From JAYQKL01 sp049890195 (GTDB taxonomy: Bacteria > Pseudomonadota > Alphaproteobacteria > RS24): a stretch of DNA of 64,000 nucleotides. The stretch covers positions 62,001 to 126,000 of the forward strand of contig JBMHBY010000009.1 in the NCBI GenBank assembly GCA_049890195.1, read 5' to 3'. Positions 53,200 to 61,978 of the stretch are shown one piece after another. Every line of letters begins with the position of its first letter. Position 1 is the first letter of the stretch. The position numbers were made by a program, and so were the translations under genes. Under the pieces are notes generated by a model, which made no database searches, was not told the DNA's origin, and saw only the letters and a list, made by a program, of their open reading frames with translations.

Positions 53200-54356
53200 G
53201 CGGGGATGGCCTGCATGTCATGATCGCCGCCGGAGAAAGCTCCGGTGACATGTTGGGGGCGGATTTGATGGTCGCCCTGAGGCAGATGGATTCCAGTGTC
53301 AAGATTTCAGGTCTGGGCGGCAAGGCCATGGAGACTGAAGGGTTGGAGAGCCTGTTTCCGATGGCTGACATTGCGGTTATGGGAATAGCGGAGATTCTCC
53401 CCAGATTACCTAGCCTTTTGCGGCGCATCAATGAGATGGCTGCCTATGTGATTGACCAGGACCCGAATGTTTTGGTGCTGATTGACAGCCCTGAATTTGC
53501 CCACAGGGTCGCTAAAAAAGTCAAAGCCATCAAACCTGAACTTCCGGTCATAACCTATGTCGCCCCGACCGTTTGGGCATGGCGCCAGAGCCGTGCCGCC
53601 AAAATGAAGTCCTATATGGATCATATTCTGTCAGTGTTGCCTTTTGAGCCGCAGGTTTTTCGGAGTTTGAACGGTCCGGACTGCACTTATGTCGGCCATT
53701 CCGCTGTTCACCGCATGGGGTCCGGCAAAGAGGGAGCGGCCTTCAGGTCCAAATACGGCTTCGGGGCAGACACCATCATTGCAATTCTTCCCGGCAGTCG
53801 GATGAGTGAAATCCGCCGGCTGTTGCCGATATACCGGGATGTTGTTCACAGTCTTGAAGCTGAACTGGAGGGCCATCATCTGGTGATTCCGGCCGTTGAA
53901 CATTTGCATGAACACATTGATGCGGAGGTTTCAAAATGGCGGTTGCCGGTCACGATTACAACCGGTGAGGAGGATAAACTTGGCCTGTTTCACAGCGCAT
54001 ATTGCGCCTTGGTCGCCTCCGGCACAGTTTCGCTTGAACTGGCATTGGTCGGCTTGCCCATGGTGGTGGCTTATAAAATGGACCCTCTGATGGAATATGT
54101 CATGCCCCGCCTCATCAGATCACCGTCAGTGGTGTTGCCAAACCTGATTCTGGACCGGCCGCTTGTACCGGAATTTCTGACGGACAGGTGTCGGGCTGAT
54201 CTGGTGGCCGAAGCGTTTTCAGCCTTGGTCAAAAATCAGGGCGGGTTGCGCGATTATCAGATTGAGGGCTTCAAGGAGGTTGTTGAGCTCATGCAGCCGT
54301 CCGGGGGATCCCCGAGCCGGACGGCCGCGTTAAAAATTCTTGAGCTTGCTGTTTGA
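53196..54356 (+). CDS. lpxB: Lipid-A-disaccharide synthase
   Basis: A 386-residue glycosyltransferase that joins lipid X and UDP-diacylglucosamine into the lipid A disaccharide at the inner membrane. Signatures are IAAGESSGDMLGADLM, YVAPTVWAWRQSRAAKM, FVGH-type YVGHSAVHR and ILPGSRMSEIRRLLPI. It starts with ATG overlapping the lpxI TGA and is the last gene of the plus-strand envelope block. Its stop codon is only two bases from the convergent gltA stop. Confidence 0.95.
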   Translation: MSGDGLHVMIAAGESSGDMLGADLMVALRQMDSSVKISGLGGKAMETEGLESLFPMADIAVMGIAEILPRLPSLLRRINEMAAYVIDQDPNVLVLIDSPEFAHRVAKKVKAIKPELPVITYVAPTVWAWRQSRAAKMKSYMDHILSVLPFEPQVFRSLNGPDCTYVGHSAVHRMGSGKEGAAFRSKYGFGADTIIAILPGSRMSEIRRLLPIYRDVVHSLEAELEGHHLVIPAVEHLHEHIDAEVSKWRLPVTITTGEEDKLGLFHSAYCALVASGTVSLELALVGLPMVVAYKMDPLMEYVMPRLIRSPSVVLPNLILDRPLVPEFLTDRCRADLVAEAFSALVKNQGGLRDYQIEGFKEVVELMQPSGGSPSRTAALKILELAV

Positions 54357-54358
54357 AC

Positions 54359-55660
54359 TCAGCGCTTGTCGAGGGGAACGTAATCCCGTTCGCCGGCCCC
54401 GACATAAAGCTGTCGTGGGCGGCCGATGCGTTGGCTGGGGTCCTCGATCATCTCATTCCATTGCGAAATCCAGCCAACGGTGCGGGCCAGAGCAAACAAA
54501 ACGGTGAACATGTCCGGTGGGAAGCCCATGGCTTTCAGGGTGATGCCGGAATAAAAGTCGATGTTCGGGTACAGTTTCTTTTCAACGAAATACTCATCAT
54601 TCAAGGCGATGCGTTCAAGTTCCATTGCGACATCGAGCAGTGGGTCATCTGTGATTCCCAATTCGCGTAAAACCTCGTGGCATGTGGTCTGCATGACCCG
54701 TGCGCGTGGGTCATAATTCTTGTAGACCCGGTGGCCGAAACCCATCAGACGGAACGGGTCGTCCTTGTCCTTGGCGCGGGCGATGAATTCCGGGATGCGG
54801 TCAACCGATCCGATCTCATTCAGCATGTTCAGGGCGGCCTCGTTTGCACCGCCATGGGCCGGGCCCCAGAGACAGGCTATGCCTGCAGCAATACAGGCGA
54901 ACGGGTTGGCGCCGGAGGAGCCGGCCAGCCGGACTGTCGAGGTTGAAGCATTCTGTTCATGATCCGCATGGAGGATGAAGATCTTGTCCATCGCATCAGC
55001 CAGAACCGGGTTGACCGGGCGTTCCTCGCAGGGCACGGCGAAACACATATGCAGGAAGTTGGCCGCATAGCTGAGTTCATTGCGCGGATAGACGAAAGGC
55101 TGACCGATGGAATATTTATAGGCCATGGCCGCAATGGTCGGGATTTTCGCAATCAGGCGACGGCTTGCGATTTTACGTTGCTCGGCATCATTCACGTCTG
55201 TGCTGTCGTGATAAAAGGCCGACAAGGCCCCAACAACACCGACCATGATGGCCATGGGGTGGGCGTCGCGACGGAAGCCGTGGAAAAATTTTTCAAGCTG
55301 TTCATGCACCATTGTGTGATTGGTGATGGCATTGTCAAATTCTTCAAGCTCGGAGGGGGTCGGAAGTTCGCCATAAAGCAGCAAATAGCAGGTTTCGACG
55401 AAGTTGCCTTTTTCCGCCAGTTGTTCAATCGGGTAACCACGATGCAACAGAACCCCTTTTTCGCCGTCAATATAGGTGATGTTGGATTTGCAGCTGGCCG
55501 TTGATGTGAAGCCGGGGTCATAGGTGAACTGTCCGGTTTGGGCATATAGCTTGGATACATCAATCACGCTTGGGCCGACGGAGCCTTCCATGACACCGAA
55601 TTCATAATCCTGTTCCAAAGTGTTGAGAGTGGCTGAGCCGGTGGTTTTGCTGTCCGTCAT
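54359..55660 (-). CDS. gltA: Citrate synthase (type II)
   Basis: A 433-residue first enzyme of the TCA cycle. The sequence shows DPGFTSTASCKSNITYIDGE, LLHRGYPIEQLAE, the catalytic His regions in LHADHEQNASTSTVRLAGSS and GPAHGGANEAALNML, and MGFGHRVYKNYDPRA. The ribosome-binding site is AAGGGGG. A TATAAT box (55692-55697, minus strand) just upstream is a plausible -10 without a good -35, so read-through from gltX may contribute. No terminator separates it from the convergent lpxB. Confidence 0.97.
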   Translation of the reverse strand: MTDSKTTGSATLNTLEQDYEFGVMEGSVGPSVIDVSKLYAQTGQFTYDPGFTSTASCKSNITYIDGEKGVLLHRGYPIEQLAEKGNFVETCYLLLYGELPTPSELEEFDNAITNHTMVHEQLEKFFHGFRRDAHPMAIMVGVVGALSAFYHDSTDVNDAEQRKIASRRLIAKIPTIAAMAYKYSIGQPFVYPRNELSYAANFLHMCFAVPCEERPVNPVLADAMDKIFILHADHEQNASTSTVRLAGSSGANPFACIAAGIACLWGPAHGGANEAALNMLNEIGSVDRIPEFIARAKDKDDPFRLMGFGHRVYKNYDPRARVMQTTCHEVLRELGITDDPLLDVAMELERIALNDEYFVEKKLYPNIDFYSGITLKAMGFPPDMFTVLFALARTVGWISQWNEMIEDPSQRIGRPRQLYVGAGERDYVPLDKR

Positions 55661-55732
55661 GTTTATTGCCCCCTTTAGAATAATTGTCGGGATTATAGTT
55701 AACCAACCTTTAAAAAACCAGAGCCAAAAGCG

Positions 55733-57130
55733 TTATTTTTTGCTGATTTGCGCAGAAATTCGGCTGGTGCAGTTGTCTTTGCCAAGCAGGTATAAGACAT
55801 CATAAATGGCCGGGGATTTTGTCGTGCCTGTCAGACAAGCTCGCAACGCCGGCCCGATTTGGCCCATTTTAATGTCTTGGGCCTCCATAAAGGCCGTCAG
55901 GCAGGCTTCAAGGCTGTTTTTGTCCCAATTTGGCAAGGCTGTCAGCTCAGGCAATAGGCGCGTAAGCAACGCGATGCGTTCTGGATCAAGTGCCTTTTGG
56001 AGCTTTTCTTCAATTTCAATCGGCGGCATGGCCCTTAAAAAAGCGGTTTGTTCAAACAACTCATCAAGAGTGTTCGCCTTTTCCTTGATGAGAGGAAGGG
56101 CGTTTGTCAGGCTGTCCTCATGTCCGGCGATTTCCGCAAACCGGTCCGTCAGCGCTGCAACCAGAAGCTTGTCGTCGGTTCGACGCAGGTGATGGGCATT
56201 GACATGACCCAGCTTGTCAAAATCAAACCGGGCAGGCGATTTGCCGATTCCGGCAAGATTGAACCATGTTATCAGCTCATCCGTGCTGAACAATTCCTCA
56301 TCGCCATGGCTCCAGCCAAGCCGGGCCAGATAATTGCGCATTGCGGCCGGCAGATAGCCCATCTCAGCATAGGCTTCAACGCCCAAAGCCCCGTGGCGCT
56401 TGGACAGTTTGGTGCCGTCAGGTCCATGAATCAGCGGAATATGGGCAAAGATCGGAATTGGCCAGCCAAGGGCCCGGTAAATTTGCTGTTGCCTGGCCGC
56501 ATTGGTCAAATGATCATCCCCGCGTATCACATGCGTCACACCCATATCATGATCATCCACAACAACGGAGAGCATATAGGTCGGCGTGCGGTCAGAACGC
56601 AGCAGGACTAAATCATCAAGTTGGTTGTTGTCTACGGTCACATCACCAAGAACAACGTCCTTGACGATGGTTTGTCCATCGCGTGGGGCTTTGAACCGCA
56701 CAACATAGGGTGCGTTGTCATCCCACCCGGTTTTGTCACGGCAGCGCCCGTCATAACGGATCGGTTGTCCGGCTTTTCGAGCGGTTTCGCGCATTTCATC
56801 CAGTTCCGCCGGGGTGCAGGTGCATTTATAGGCATGACCGGACTGCAGCAGCGCGTCCGCCACGGCAACATGACGGTCAAGCTGCTGGTGTTGAAAAACC
56901 GGCGATTCGTCAGGCTCCAACCCCAGCCAGTCCAGCCCGGCCAGTATTGCGTCAATCGCTTCATCCGTGGAGCGAGCACGGTCCGTATCTTCAATACGCA
57001 ACAGAAACTTGCCGCCCGTATGTCTTGCAAACGCCCAGTTGAAAAGGGCGGTGCGGGCGCCGCCAATGTGCAGATAGCCCGTTGGCGAGGGGGCGAAGCG
57101 CGTGACAACTGGTTGGTCAGTGGCGGACAT
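55733..57130 (-). CDS. gltX: Glutamyl-tRNA synthetase
   Basis: A 465-residue class I aminoacyl-tRNA synthetase. The HIGH motif is in FAPSPTGYLHIGGARTALFN and the KMSKS equivalent in DGTKLSKRHGALGVEAYAEM; the Cys-rich zinc-type segment YKCTCTPAELDEM plus DGRC is present. Because GatB is encoded in the same window, this enzyme may also charge tRNA-Gln for the GatCAB route, an inference from the pathway. A promoter with TTGACT lies between it and the divergent comEC. gltA follows 72 bp downstream. Confidence 0.95.
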   Translation of the reverse strand: MSATDQPVVTRFAPSPTGYLHIGGARTALFNWAFARHTGGKFLLRIEDTDRARSTDEAIDAILAGLDWLGLEPDESPVFQHQQLDRHVAVADALLQSGHAYKCTCTPAELDEMRETARKAGQPIRYDGRCRDKTGWDDNAPYVVRFKAPRDGQTIVKDVVLGDVTVDNNQLDDLVLLRSDRTPTYMLSVVVDDHDMGVTHVIRGDDHLTNAARQQQIYRALGWPIPIFAHIPLIHGPDGTKLSKRHGALGVEAYAEMGYLPAAMRNYLARLGWSHGDEELFSTDELITWFNLAGIGKSPARFDFDKLGHVNAHHLRRTDDKLLVAALTDRFAEIAGHEDSLTNALPLIKEKANTLDELFEQTAFLRAMPPIEIEEKLQKALDPERIALLTRLLPELTALPNWDKNSLEACLTAFMEAQDIKMGQIGPALRACLTGTTKSPAIYDVLYLLGKDNCTSRISAQISKK

Positions 57131-57171
57131 GAAGCAGGTTTCCTGATCTTTGAAATTAATTGCTCTCTTAG

Positions 57172-57200
57172 CATAGACAAACCGGCCCGTCAGCAGTCAA
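57172..57200 (-). promoter_or_regulatory. Possible sigma70 promoter of gltX
   Basis: On the minus strand TTGACT (57195-57200), 17-bp spacer, TCTATG (57172-57177). The start site would be near 57165, about 35 nt before the gltX ATG. The -35 is a 5/6 match, the -10 weak. Confidence 0.4.
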
Positions 57201-57201
57201 A

Positions 57202-59391
57202 ATGGGCAGAATAAGAAAAATAAGATGGAACAGCCTTTTGTTTTTGAACAAATATTTAATTTGGGCGGATACGGCATTTAAAACCGTCGCCAGCCGTATT
57301 TGGCCTGTATTACTTGCAGTTTCTGTTTCGGCGTCGAAAGAGACTGAACTCGAAATGCGCGGCGAGAGACTGATTTACTGGTCTCCAGTGTTTTTCGGGG
57401 CAGGGTGTCTGGTCTATTTCACTGATGAAACTGAACCGGGATTTTTGTTCAGTTTTGTTCTGTCCGCTCTGTCAATTCTGGTTTTTGCCTTTTCAAAGCA
57501 GGAAAATCTGCGGCTCTTGTCCTTTTTGTGTTTCATGACATGCGCCGGTTTCACATGGGCGCAACTGCAGACCAATGAGACTGACACGGTGATGCTTGGT
57601 CGCGGCATCAAAGAGGCGGAGATCGGTGGGAAAATCACCTTTGCGGAAAAACGCCGGACCGGAAGTCAGTTTGTCATGGCGGTGTCGGATATCAGCCGGT
57701 TGCGCCACGACCAGACACCTGCAAAAATCCGTCTTTACGGCAAGCACAGTCATTTGGACGCCTTGCAGCCGGGCTGCCGTGTTGTTGTTCGGGCGAGGCT
57801 TGTCCCTTTGTCCAAACCATTGGTTCCAGACGGCTATGACCCCCGGCTGGCTGCACATTTCCTGAAAGAGGGTGGGCGGGGGTTTATCCGGGAAGTCCAG
57901 GATGTTGACTGTTTCGATACCGCAACGTGGCGGGACAGGATTGCGCTTTGGCGGTTCCATCTTGCCGCCCATCTGGAACAGGCGCTCTCGCCGCAAGCCA
58001 AGGGCATTGGCATTGCCCTTGTCACGGGGTTGCGGGGGCAGATTCCGGCCGAGCACAAACAATCCCTGCGGGCCAGCGGACTGGCGCACATGTTGGCCAT
58101 TTCCGGATTGCACATGGCGCTGATGACCGGCAGTGTTTTCGGGTTTTTAAGGCTCCTTGGCGCCTTGTTTCCAGGATTGAGTCAAAGGGTAAATCTGGCG
58201 CCATATTATGCCGGCGGTGCGATTTTGAGCGGGCTGGTCTATCTGCTCATTTCCGGAGGCGGGTTTGCGACCCAACGCGCCTTCATCATGGTGTGTCTGG
58301 TGTTTCTGGCGGTCATTCTCGGGCGCTTTGCCCTAACATTGCGCAATGTCTCCTTGGCGGCCATGATTGTCCTGCTGCTGGCGCCGCACAGTGTTGTCAT
58401 GGTCAGTTTCCAGATGTCGTTTGCCGCGGTGCTGGCCTTGGTGGCGTTTTATGAACGCTTTGGCCGCAGTTTCTGGCAATCCGGGCGAACCGGACGGATG
58501 AGTCGTTTTGCCTATTGGCGCCGGCGGATCCGGGTGTATTTCATCACGCTTTTTCTGACCAGCCTGATCGCCGGTGCGGTCACCGGCTATATCGGGGCTT
58601 ATCATTTCAACATGCTGCCCGTTAACGGCCTGACGGCGAATTTGGTGGCCATGCCGGTATTCGGTCTGGTGATCATGCCTATGGCTCTGTGCGGGCTGGT
58701 CTTGTCTCCGATAGGTCTCGGGCAACCCTGTTTCCGGTTGATGAGCTGGGGGATTGAGTTTGTGGTCGAGATGTCGGATTTAATGTCAAATAATGGCGAG
58801 GCAATTTTCGATATTCCGCGTTCGCCGTCCGCGGCGTTGCTGCTGTTCACGCTCGGATTGCTCGGCATGTGCCTGTTGCAAGGGCAATGGCGGCGTCTGG
58901 CCGGTCTGCCGGTTTTGGTTTCCTGTCTGCTGTTGGGGCGCGGCCCACTGCCGGATGTGTTGGTTTACGGATACGCCCACCATATTGCCGCACGCCAGAT
59001 CGACGGCAGCTACAAGATGATGTCGCGCAGCAGCAATCTTTACGTCGTCCAAAAATGGTCGGAAATTGCCGGTGCCGGCAAGCCTGATAAATCTGAGATC
59101 ATCCTATGCGAGGGGGATGTCTGTCCGCTGCCAACTGCGCATGGTTCGCTTGTCAGGGTGAACAGTCATGCGCACCTCAAACGCGCCTGCAGCAGTCACG
59201 AATTGGTGTTGGTGCCGTTCCGTTTGACGGGCAGGATGCGGTCTCAGCTTTCACAGGCGTGCCGGTCAAAAATCATCGACCGGAGGGCCTGGCGGTATGA
59301 AAAAGGGCAGGGGGTGGTGTTCAATGGGCGCGGTGCGCCACTGTGGATGCTGGTGCATGACAGGCAAAGCGACCGGCTTTGGATGGATTAA
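57202..59391 (+). CDS. comEC: ComEC/Rec2-family competence protein
   Basis: A 729-residue inner-membrane protein of the DNA-uptake channel family. After an N-terminal region with a few membrane spans and an OB-like domain (about residues 100-220), the competence domain shows AHMLAISGLHMALMTGSVFG and SGGGFATQRAFIMVCLVFLA with many transmembrane helices. No HxHxDH metallo-beta-lactamase motif is visible in the C-terminal 180 residues, unlike Bacillus ComEC; short alphaproteobacterial forms are often like this. The start at 57202 is the first ATG but has no clear ribosome-binding site; the N-terminal 50 residues are less certain. Its 3' end overlaps the lexA stop by four bases. Confidence 0.88.
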   Translation: MGRIRKIRWNSLLFLNKYLIWADTAFKTVASRIWPVLLAVSVSASKETELEMRGERLIYWSPVFFGAGCLVYFTDETEPGFLFSFVLSALSILVFAFSKQENLRLLSFLCFMTCAGFTWAQLQTNETDTVMLGRGIKEAEIGGKITFAEKRRTGSQFVMAVSDISRLRHDQTPAKIRLYGKHSHLDALQPGCRVVVRARLVPLSKPLVPDGYDPRLAAHFLKEGGRGFIREVQDVDCFDTATWRDRIALWRFHLAAHLEQALSPQAKGIGIALVTGLRGQIPAEHKQSLRASGLAHMLAISGLHMALMTGSVFGFLRLLGALFPGLSQRVNLAPYYAGGAILSGLVYLLISGGGFATQRAFIMVCLVFLAVILGRFALTLRNVSLAAMIVLLLAPHSVVMVSFQMSFAAVLALVAFYERFGRSFWQSGRTGRMSRFAYWRRRIRVYFITLFLTSLIAGAVTGYIGAYHFNMLPVNGLTANLVAMPVFGLVIMPMALCGLVLSPIGLGQPCFRLMSWGIEFVVEMSDLMSNNGEAIFDIPRSPSAALLLFTLGLLGMCLLQGQWRRLAGLPVLVSCLLLGRGPLPDVLVYGYAHHIAARQIDGSYKMMSRSSNLYVVQKWSEIAGAGKPDKSEIILCEGDVCPLPTAHGSLVRVNSHAHLKRACSSHELVLVPFRLTGRMRSQLSQACRSKIIDRRAWRYEKGQGVVFNGRGAPLWMLVHDRQSDRLWMD

Positions 59392-60077
59392 TATTTGCGG
59401 ATCAAACCGACAAGCCGTCCTTGGACACGCACCTGGTTGGATTTGAACAGACGGGTTTCATAGGCCGGGTTGGCGGCCTCAAGGGCAATCATGTCGCCTT
59501 TGCGCCGCAGCCGTTTGAGGGTGGCCTCATGGTCTTCAATCAGGGCCACGATGATGTCGCCATTATCGGCGCTGCTGCTTTGCTGGATGATGGCTGTGTC
59601 GCCGTCCAGAATGCCGGCGTCAATCATCGAGTCGCCCTGCACCTCGAGCGCGTAATGGGCGCCTGATCGCATCATTTCTATCGGGACTGAAATGCGGTGG
59701 GTTTCATCCTGCAGGGCTTCAATCGGTGTGCCGGCGGCAATCCGGCCCATCACGCCGAGCGATACGGCATTGTCATCATTGGCCGGGTCCGGTAGGTCAA
59801 GCGATGACGCGGAGGTCGGTTCCTTGGTCTGCCGCGGCAGGGCACCAAGGCTGGGGGAGATTGACTCAGGCAGTTTCACAACCTCAAGGGCGCGGGCGCG
59901 GTGTGCCAGACGCCGGATGAAGCCGCGTTCCTCAAGGGCTGTGATCAAACGGTGAATACCGGATTTGGATTTGAGGTCCAGGGCCGCTTTCATTTCGTCA
60001 AAGGACGGTGCGACACCTGACTCTTTCAGCCGTTCGTTTATGAAGAGCAAAAGCTCCAATTGTTTTTTGGTCAGCAT
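59388..60077 (-). CDS. lexA: SOS repressor LexA
   Basis: A 229-residue repressor of DNA-damage genes with autoproteolytic activity. The N-terminal winged helix has MLTKKQLELLLFINERL and SGIHRLITALEERGFIRRL; the cleavage Ala-Gly is in MGRIAAGTPIEA; the Ser-Lys dyad lies in VQGDSMIDAGILDGD and EATLKRLRRKGDMIALEAAN. ATG 60077 is chosen because AGGAGG sits eight bases upstream; an in-frame alternative at 60110 overlaps the leader. An alphaproteobacterial LexA box upstream indicates autoregulation. It is placed directly after trpC with no moaC/moeA between. Confidence 0.97.
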   Translation of the reverse strand: MLTKKQLELLLFINERLKESGVAPSFDEMKAALDLKSKSGIHRLITALEERGFIRRLAHRARALEVVKLPESISPSLGALPRQTKEPTSASSLDLPDPANDDNAVSLGVMGRIAAGTPIEALQDETHRISVPIEMMRSGAHYALEVQGDSMIDAGILDGDTAIIQQSSSADNGDIIVALIEDHEATLKRLRRKGDMIALEAANPAYETRLFKSNQVRVQGRLVGLIRKY

Positions 60078-60125
60078 GCTCACAACCTCCTGATGGCCCG
60101 AAAAGAACAAAGCATCAACAATTAT

Positions 60126-60140
60126 GTTCTACTTTAGTTC
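60126..60140 (-). promoter_or_regulatory. LexA box in the lexA promoter
   Basis: GTTC-TACTTTA-GTTC on the plus strand is a perfect match to the alphaproteobacterial LexA site GTTC-N7-GTTC. On the minus strand it overlaps the -10 and spacer of a predicted promoter: -35 TTGACC (60150-60155), 18-bp spacer, -10 TAGAAC (60126-60131). Binding there would block transcription of lexA, the standard negative feedback loop. Confidence 0.85.
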
Positions 60141-60170
60141 GTTTTGGCAGGTCAAGGCAAAAATGAGATT

Positions 60171-60959
60171 TTATGCCAGCAAGGTCTGTGTCGCCGCAAT
60201 GATGTCAGTCTGGCGCATCAGGGACTCACCGATCAAAAACGTGTTGACATTGCAGGTCTTGATGCGGGCGATGTCTTCAGGCGTATGGATGCCGCTTTCA
60301 CACACCAGATGAATGCCGGCCGGAACATGGGCGGCAAGCTCGATTGTGGTCTCCAGGCTGACCTCGAAACTGCGCAGGTTGCGGTTGTTGACCCCGACAA
60401 ACTCGGGCTGCAGGGCGAGGGCGCGGTCCAGTTCCGTGCGGTCATGCACTTCAATCAGGGCATCCATGCCCCAGTCACGGCTGGCCACCAGCAGTTCCTG
60501 AGCCTGCCGGTCGGAGACCGAAGCCATAATGATCAGGATGCAGTCCGCACCCCAACTCCGGGCTTCCACAACCTGATAGGGATCATACATGAAATCCTTG
60601 CGAAGAACCGGAAGCGAACAGGCAGCCCTGGCCGTTTCAAGATATTCCGGTTTGCCCTGAAAACTCGGACTGTCGGTCAGAATGGACAGGCAGGCGGCAC
60701 CGCCGGTTTGATAGGCTTGGGCAATGGCGGGCGGGTCGAACGACTCCCTTATCAAGCCTTTTGAGGGGCTTGCTTTTTTGATTTCAGCAATCAGGGCAGT
60801 TGCGCCATTGTTTGTCTTGGCCTCAAGCGCCGCCAAGAATCCGCGGGGTGCATCAGCTTTTTCCGCCCTTGGCAGCAGCCCAGACAAGGGAAGGGCGGTT
60901 TTTGCAGCCTCGATTTCCTTGAGTTTGTAAGCCTTGATATGTTCCAGAATATCGGTCAT
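60171..60959 (-). CDS. trpC: Indole-3-glycerol phosphate synthase
   Basis: A 262-residue TIM-barrel enzyme of tryptophan synthesis that cyclises carboxyphenylaminodeoxyribulose phosphate. Signatures are EIKKASPSKGLIRESFDP with the catalytic Lys, SILTDSPSFQG, LPVLRKDFMYDPYQVVEARS and GVNNRNLRSFEV. The TrpF domain found fused in E. coli is absent. It overlaps trpD by four bases, making trpE-G-D-C a single operon. Confidence 0.97.
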   Translation of the reverse strand: MTDILEHIKAYKLKEIEAAKTALPLSGLLPRAEKADAPRGFLAALEAKTNNGATALIAEIKKASPSKGLIRESFDPPAIAQAYQTGGAACLSILTDSPSFQGKPEYLETARAACSLPVLRKDFMYDPYQVVEARSWGADCILIIMASVSDRQAQELLVASRDWGMDALIEVHDRTELDRALALQPEFVGVNNRNLRSFEVSLETTIELAAHVPAGIHLVCESGIHTPEDIARIKTCNVNTFLIGESLMRQTDIIAATQTLLA

Positions 60960-61978
60960 GCATCCGCCTGCTGTGAAAATGCGACCAGAGCGTCCAGTTT
61001 TTCGCGGGCTTGCCCACTGTCAATCAGTGTTGCGGCAAGGTCAACCCCGTCCTGCAAAGATGCGGTGCGCCCGGCCGCGACAAAGGCTGCGCCGGCATTC
61101 AAGGCCACGATGTCGCGATAGGCCGAGGGTGTGCCAGTCAACATATCCTGCAACGCTTCGGCGTTTTCATCCGGGGTACCGCCGACCAGGGCTTCCGGGG
61201 CGGCACGTGCCAGTCCGACATCCTCAGGCGTAACCTCAAATTCCGACACTTCGCCATTGCTCAGGCAGGCGACATAGGAGGGGCCGGTTGTCGTCAATTC
61301 ATCCAAGCCGTCTGAGCCATGCACGACCCAGGCAGACAGGGAGCCCAGTTTGTGCAGGGTTTTGGCAAGTGGAACCAGCCAGGCGCGGTCGAACACACCG
61401 AGCAGTTGGTGTTTTGCTCCGGCCGGATTGGACAGCGGGCCGAGCAGATTGAAAATGGTGCGTTGCGCAAGTTCGGCACGGACCGGGCCGACATGTTTCA
61501 TGGCGCTGTGATGCGCCGGGGCAAACATGAAACCCATGCCCACCGTCTTGATGCTAGCGCTGATTTGCTCCGGGGTCAGGTCCAGGCGCACACCGAGTTT
61601 CTCCAACACCTCCGCCGAGCCGGATTTTGAGCTGAGGGCCTTGTTGCCGTGCTTGGCGACCGGGACGCCGCCACTGGCGACCACAAAGGCGGTCGCGGTG
61701 GAGATGTTGTAGGTGCCCGCGCCGTCACCACCTGTGCCGCAAGTGTCAATCGCTCCGTCCGGGGCGCTGACGGACAAGGCGTTCCGGCGCATGATTTTGG
61801 CACCGGCCGTCAGCTCGTCAACCGTTTCACCGCGGACCCGAAGTCCCATCAGAAAGGCGCCGATTTGCCCCGGTGTCGCGTCACCGGACAGCAGTATGTC
61901 AAAAGCGGTCTCAGCCGTCCGTGAACTCAAATGGTTTCCGGCGGCCACCTCAGCCAATATTGGTTTCAGTCTGTCCAT
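60956..61978 (-). CDS. trpD: Anthranilate phosphoribosyltransferase
   Basis: A 340-residue enzyme that transfers phosphoribose from PRPP to anthranilate. The PRPP motif is in DTCGTGGDGAGTYNISTA, with KHGNKALSSKSGSAEVLE and the metal-binding/anthranilate region following. ATG 61978 shares a base with the trpG stop (TGATG), preferred over a TTG one codon earlier. It is separate from trpG, unlike the E. coli fusion. Confidence 0.96.
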   Translation of the reverse strand: MDRLKPILAEVAAGNHLSSRTAETAFDILLSGDATPGQIGAFLMGLRVRGETVDELTAGAKIMRRNALSVSAPDGAIDTCGTGGDGAGTYNISTATAFVVASGGVPVAKHGNKALSSKSGSAEVLEKLGVRLDLTPEQISASIKTVGMGFMFAPAHHSAMKHVGPVRAELAQRTIFNLLGPLSNPAGAKHQLLGVFDRAWLVPLAKTLHKLGSLSAWVVHGSDGLDELTTTGPSYVACLSNGEVSEFEVTPEDVGLARAAPEALVGGTPDENAEALQDMLTGTPSAYRDIVALNAGAAFVAAGRTASLQDGVDLAATLIDSGQAREKLDALVAFSQQADA

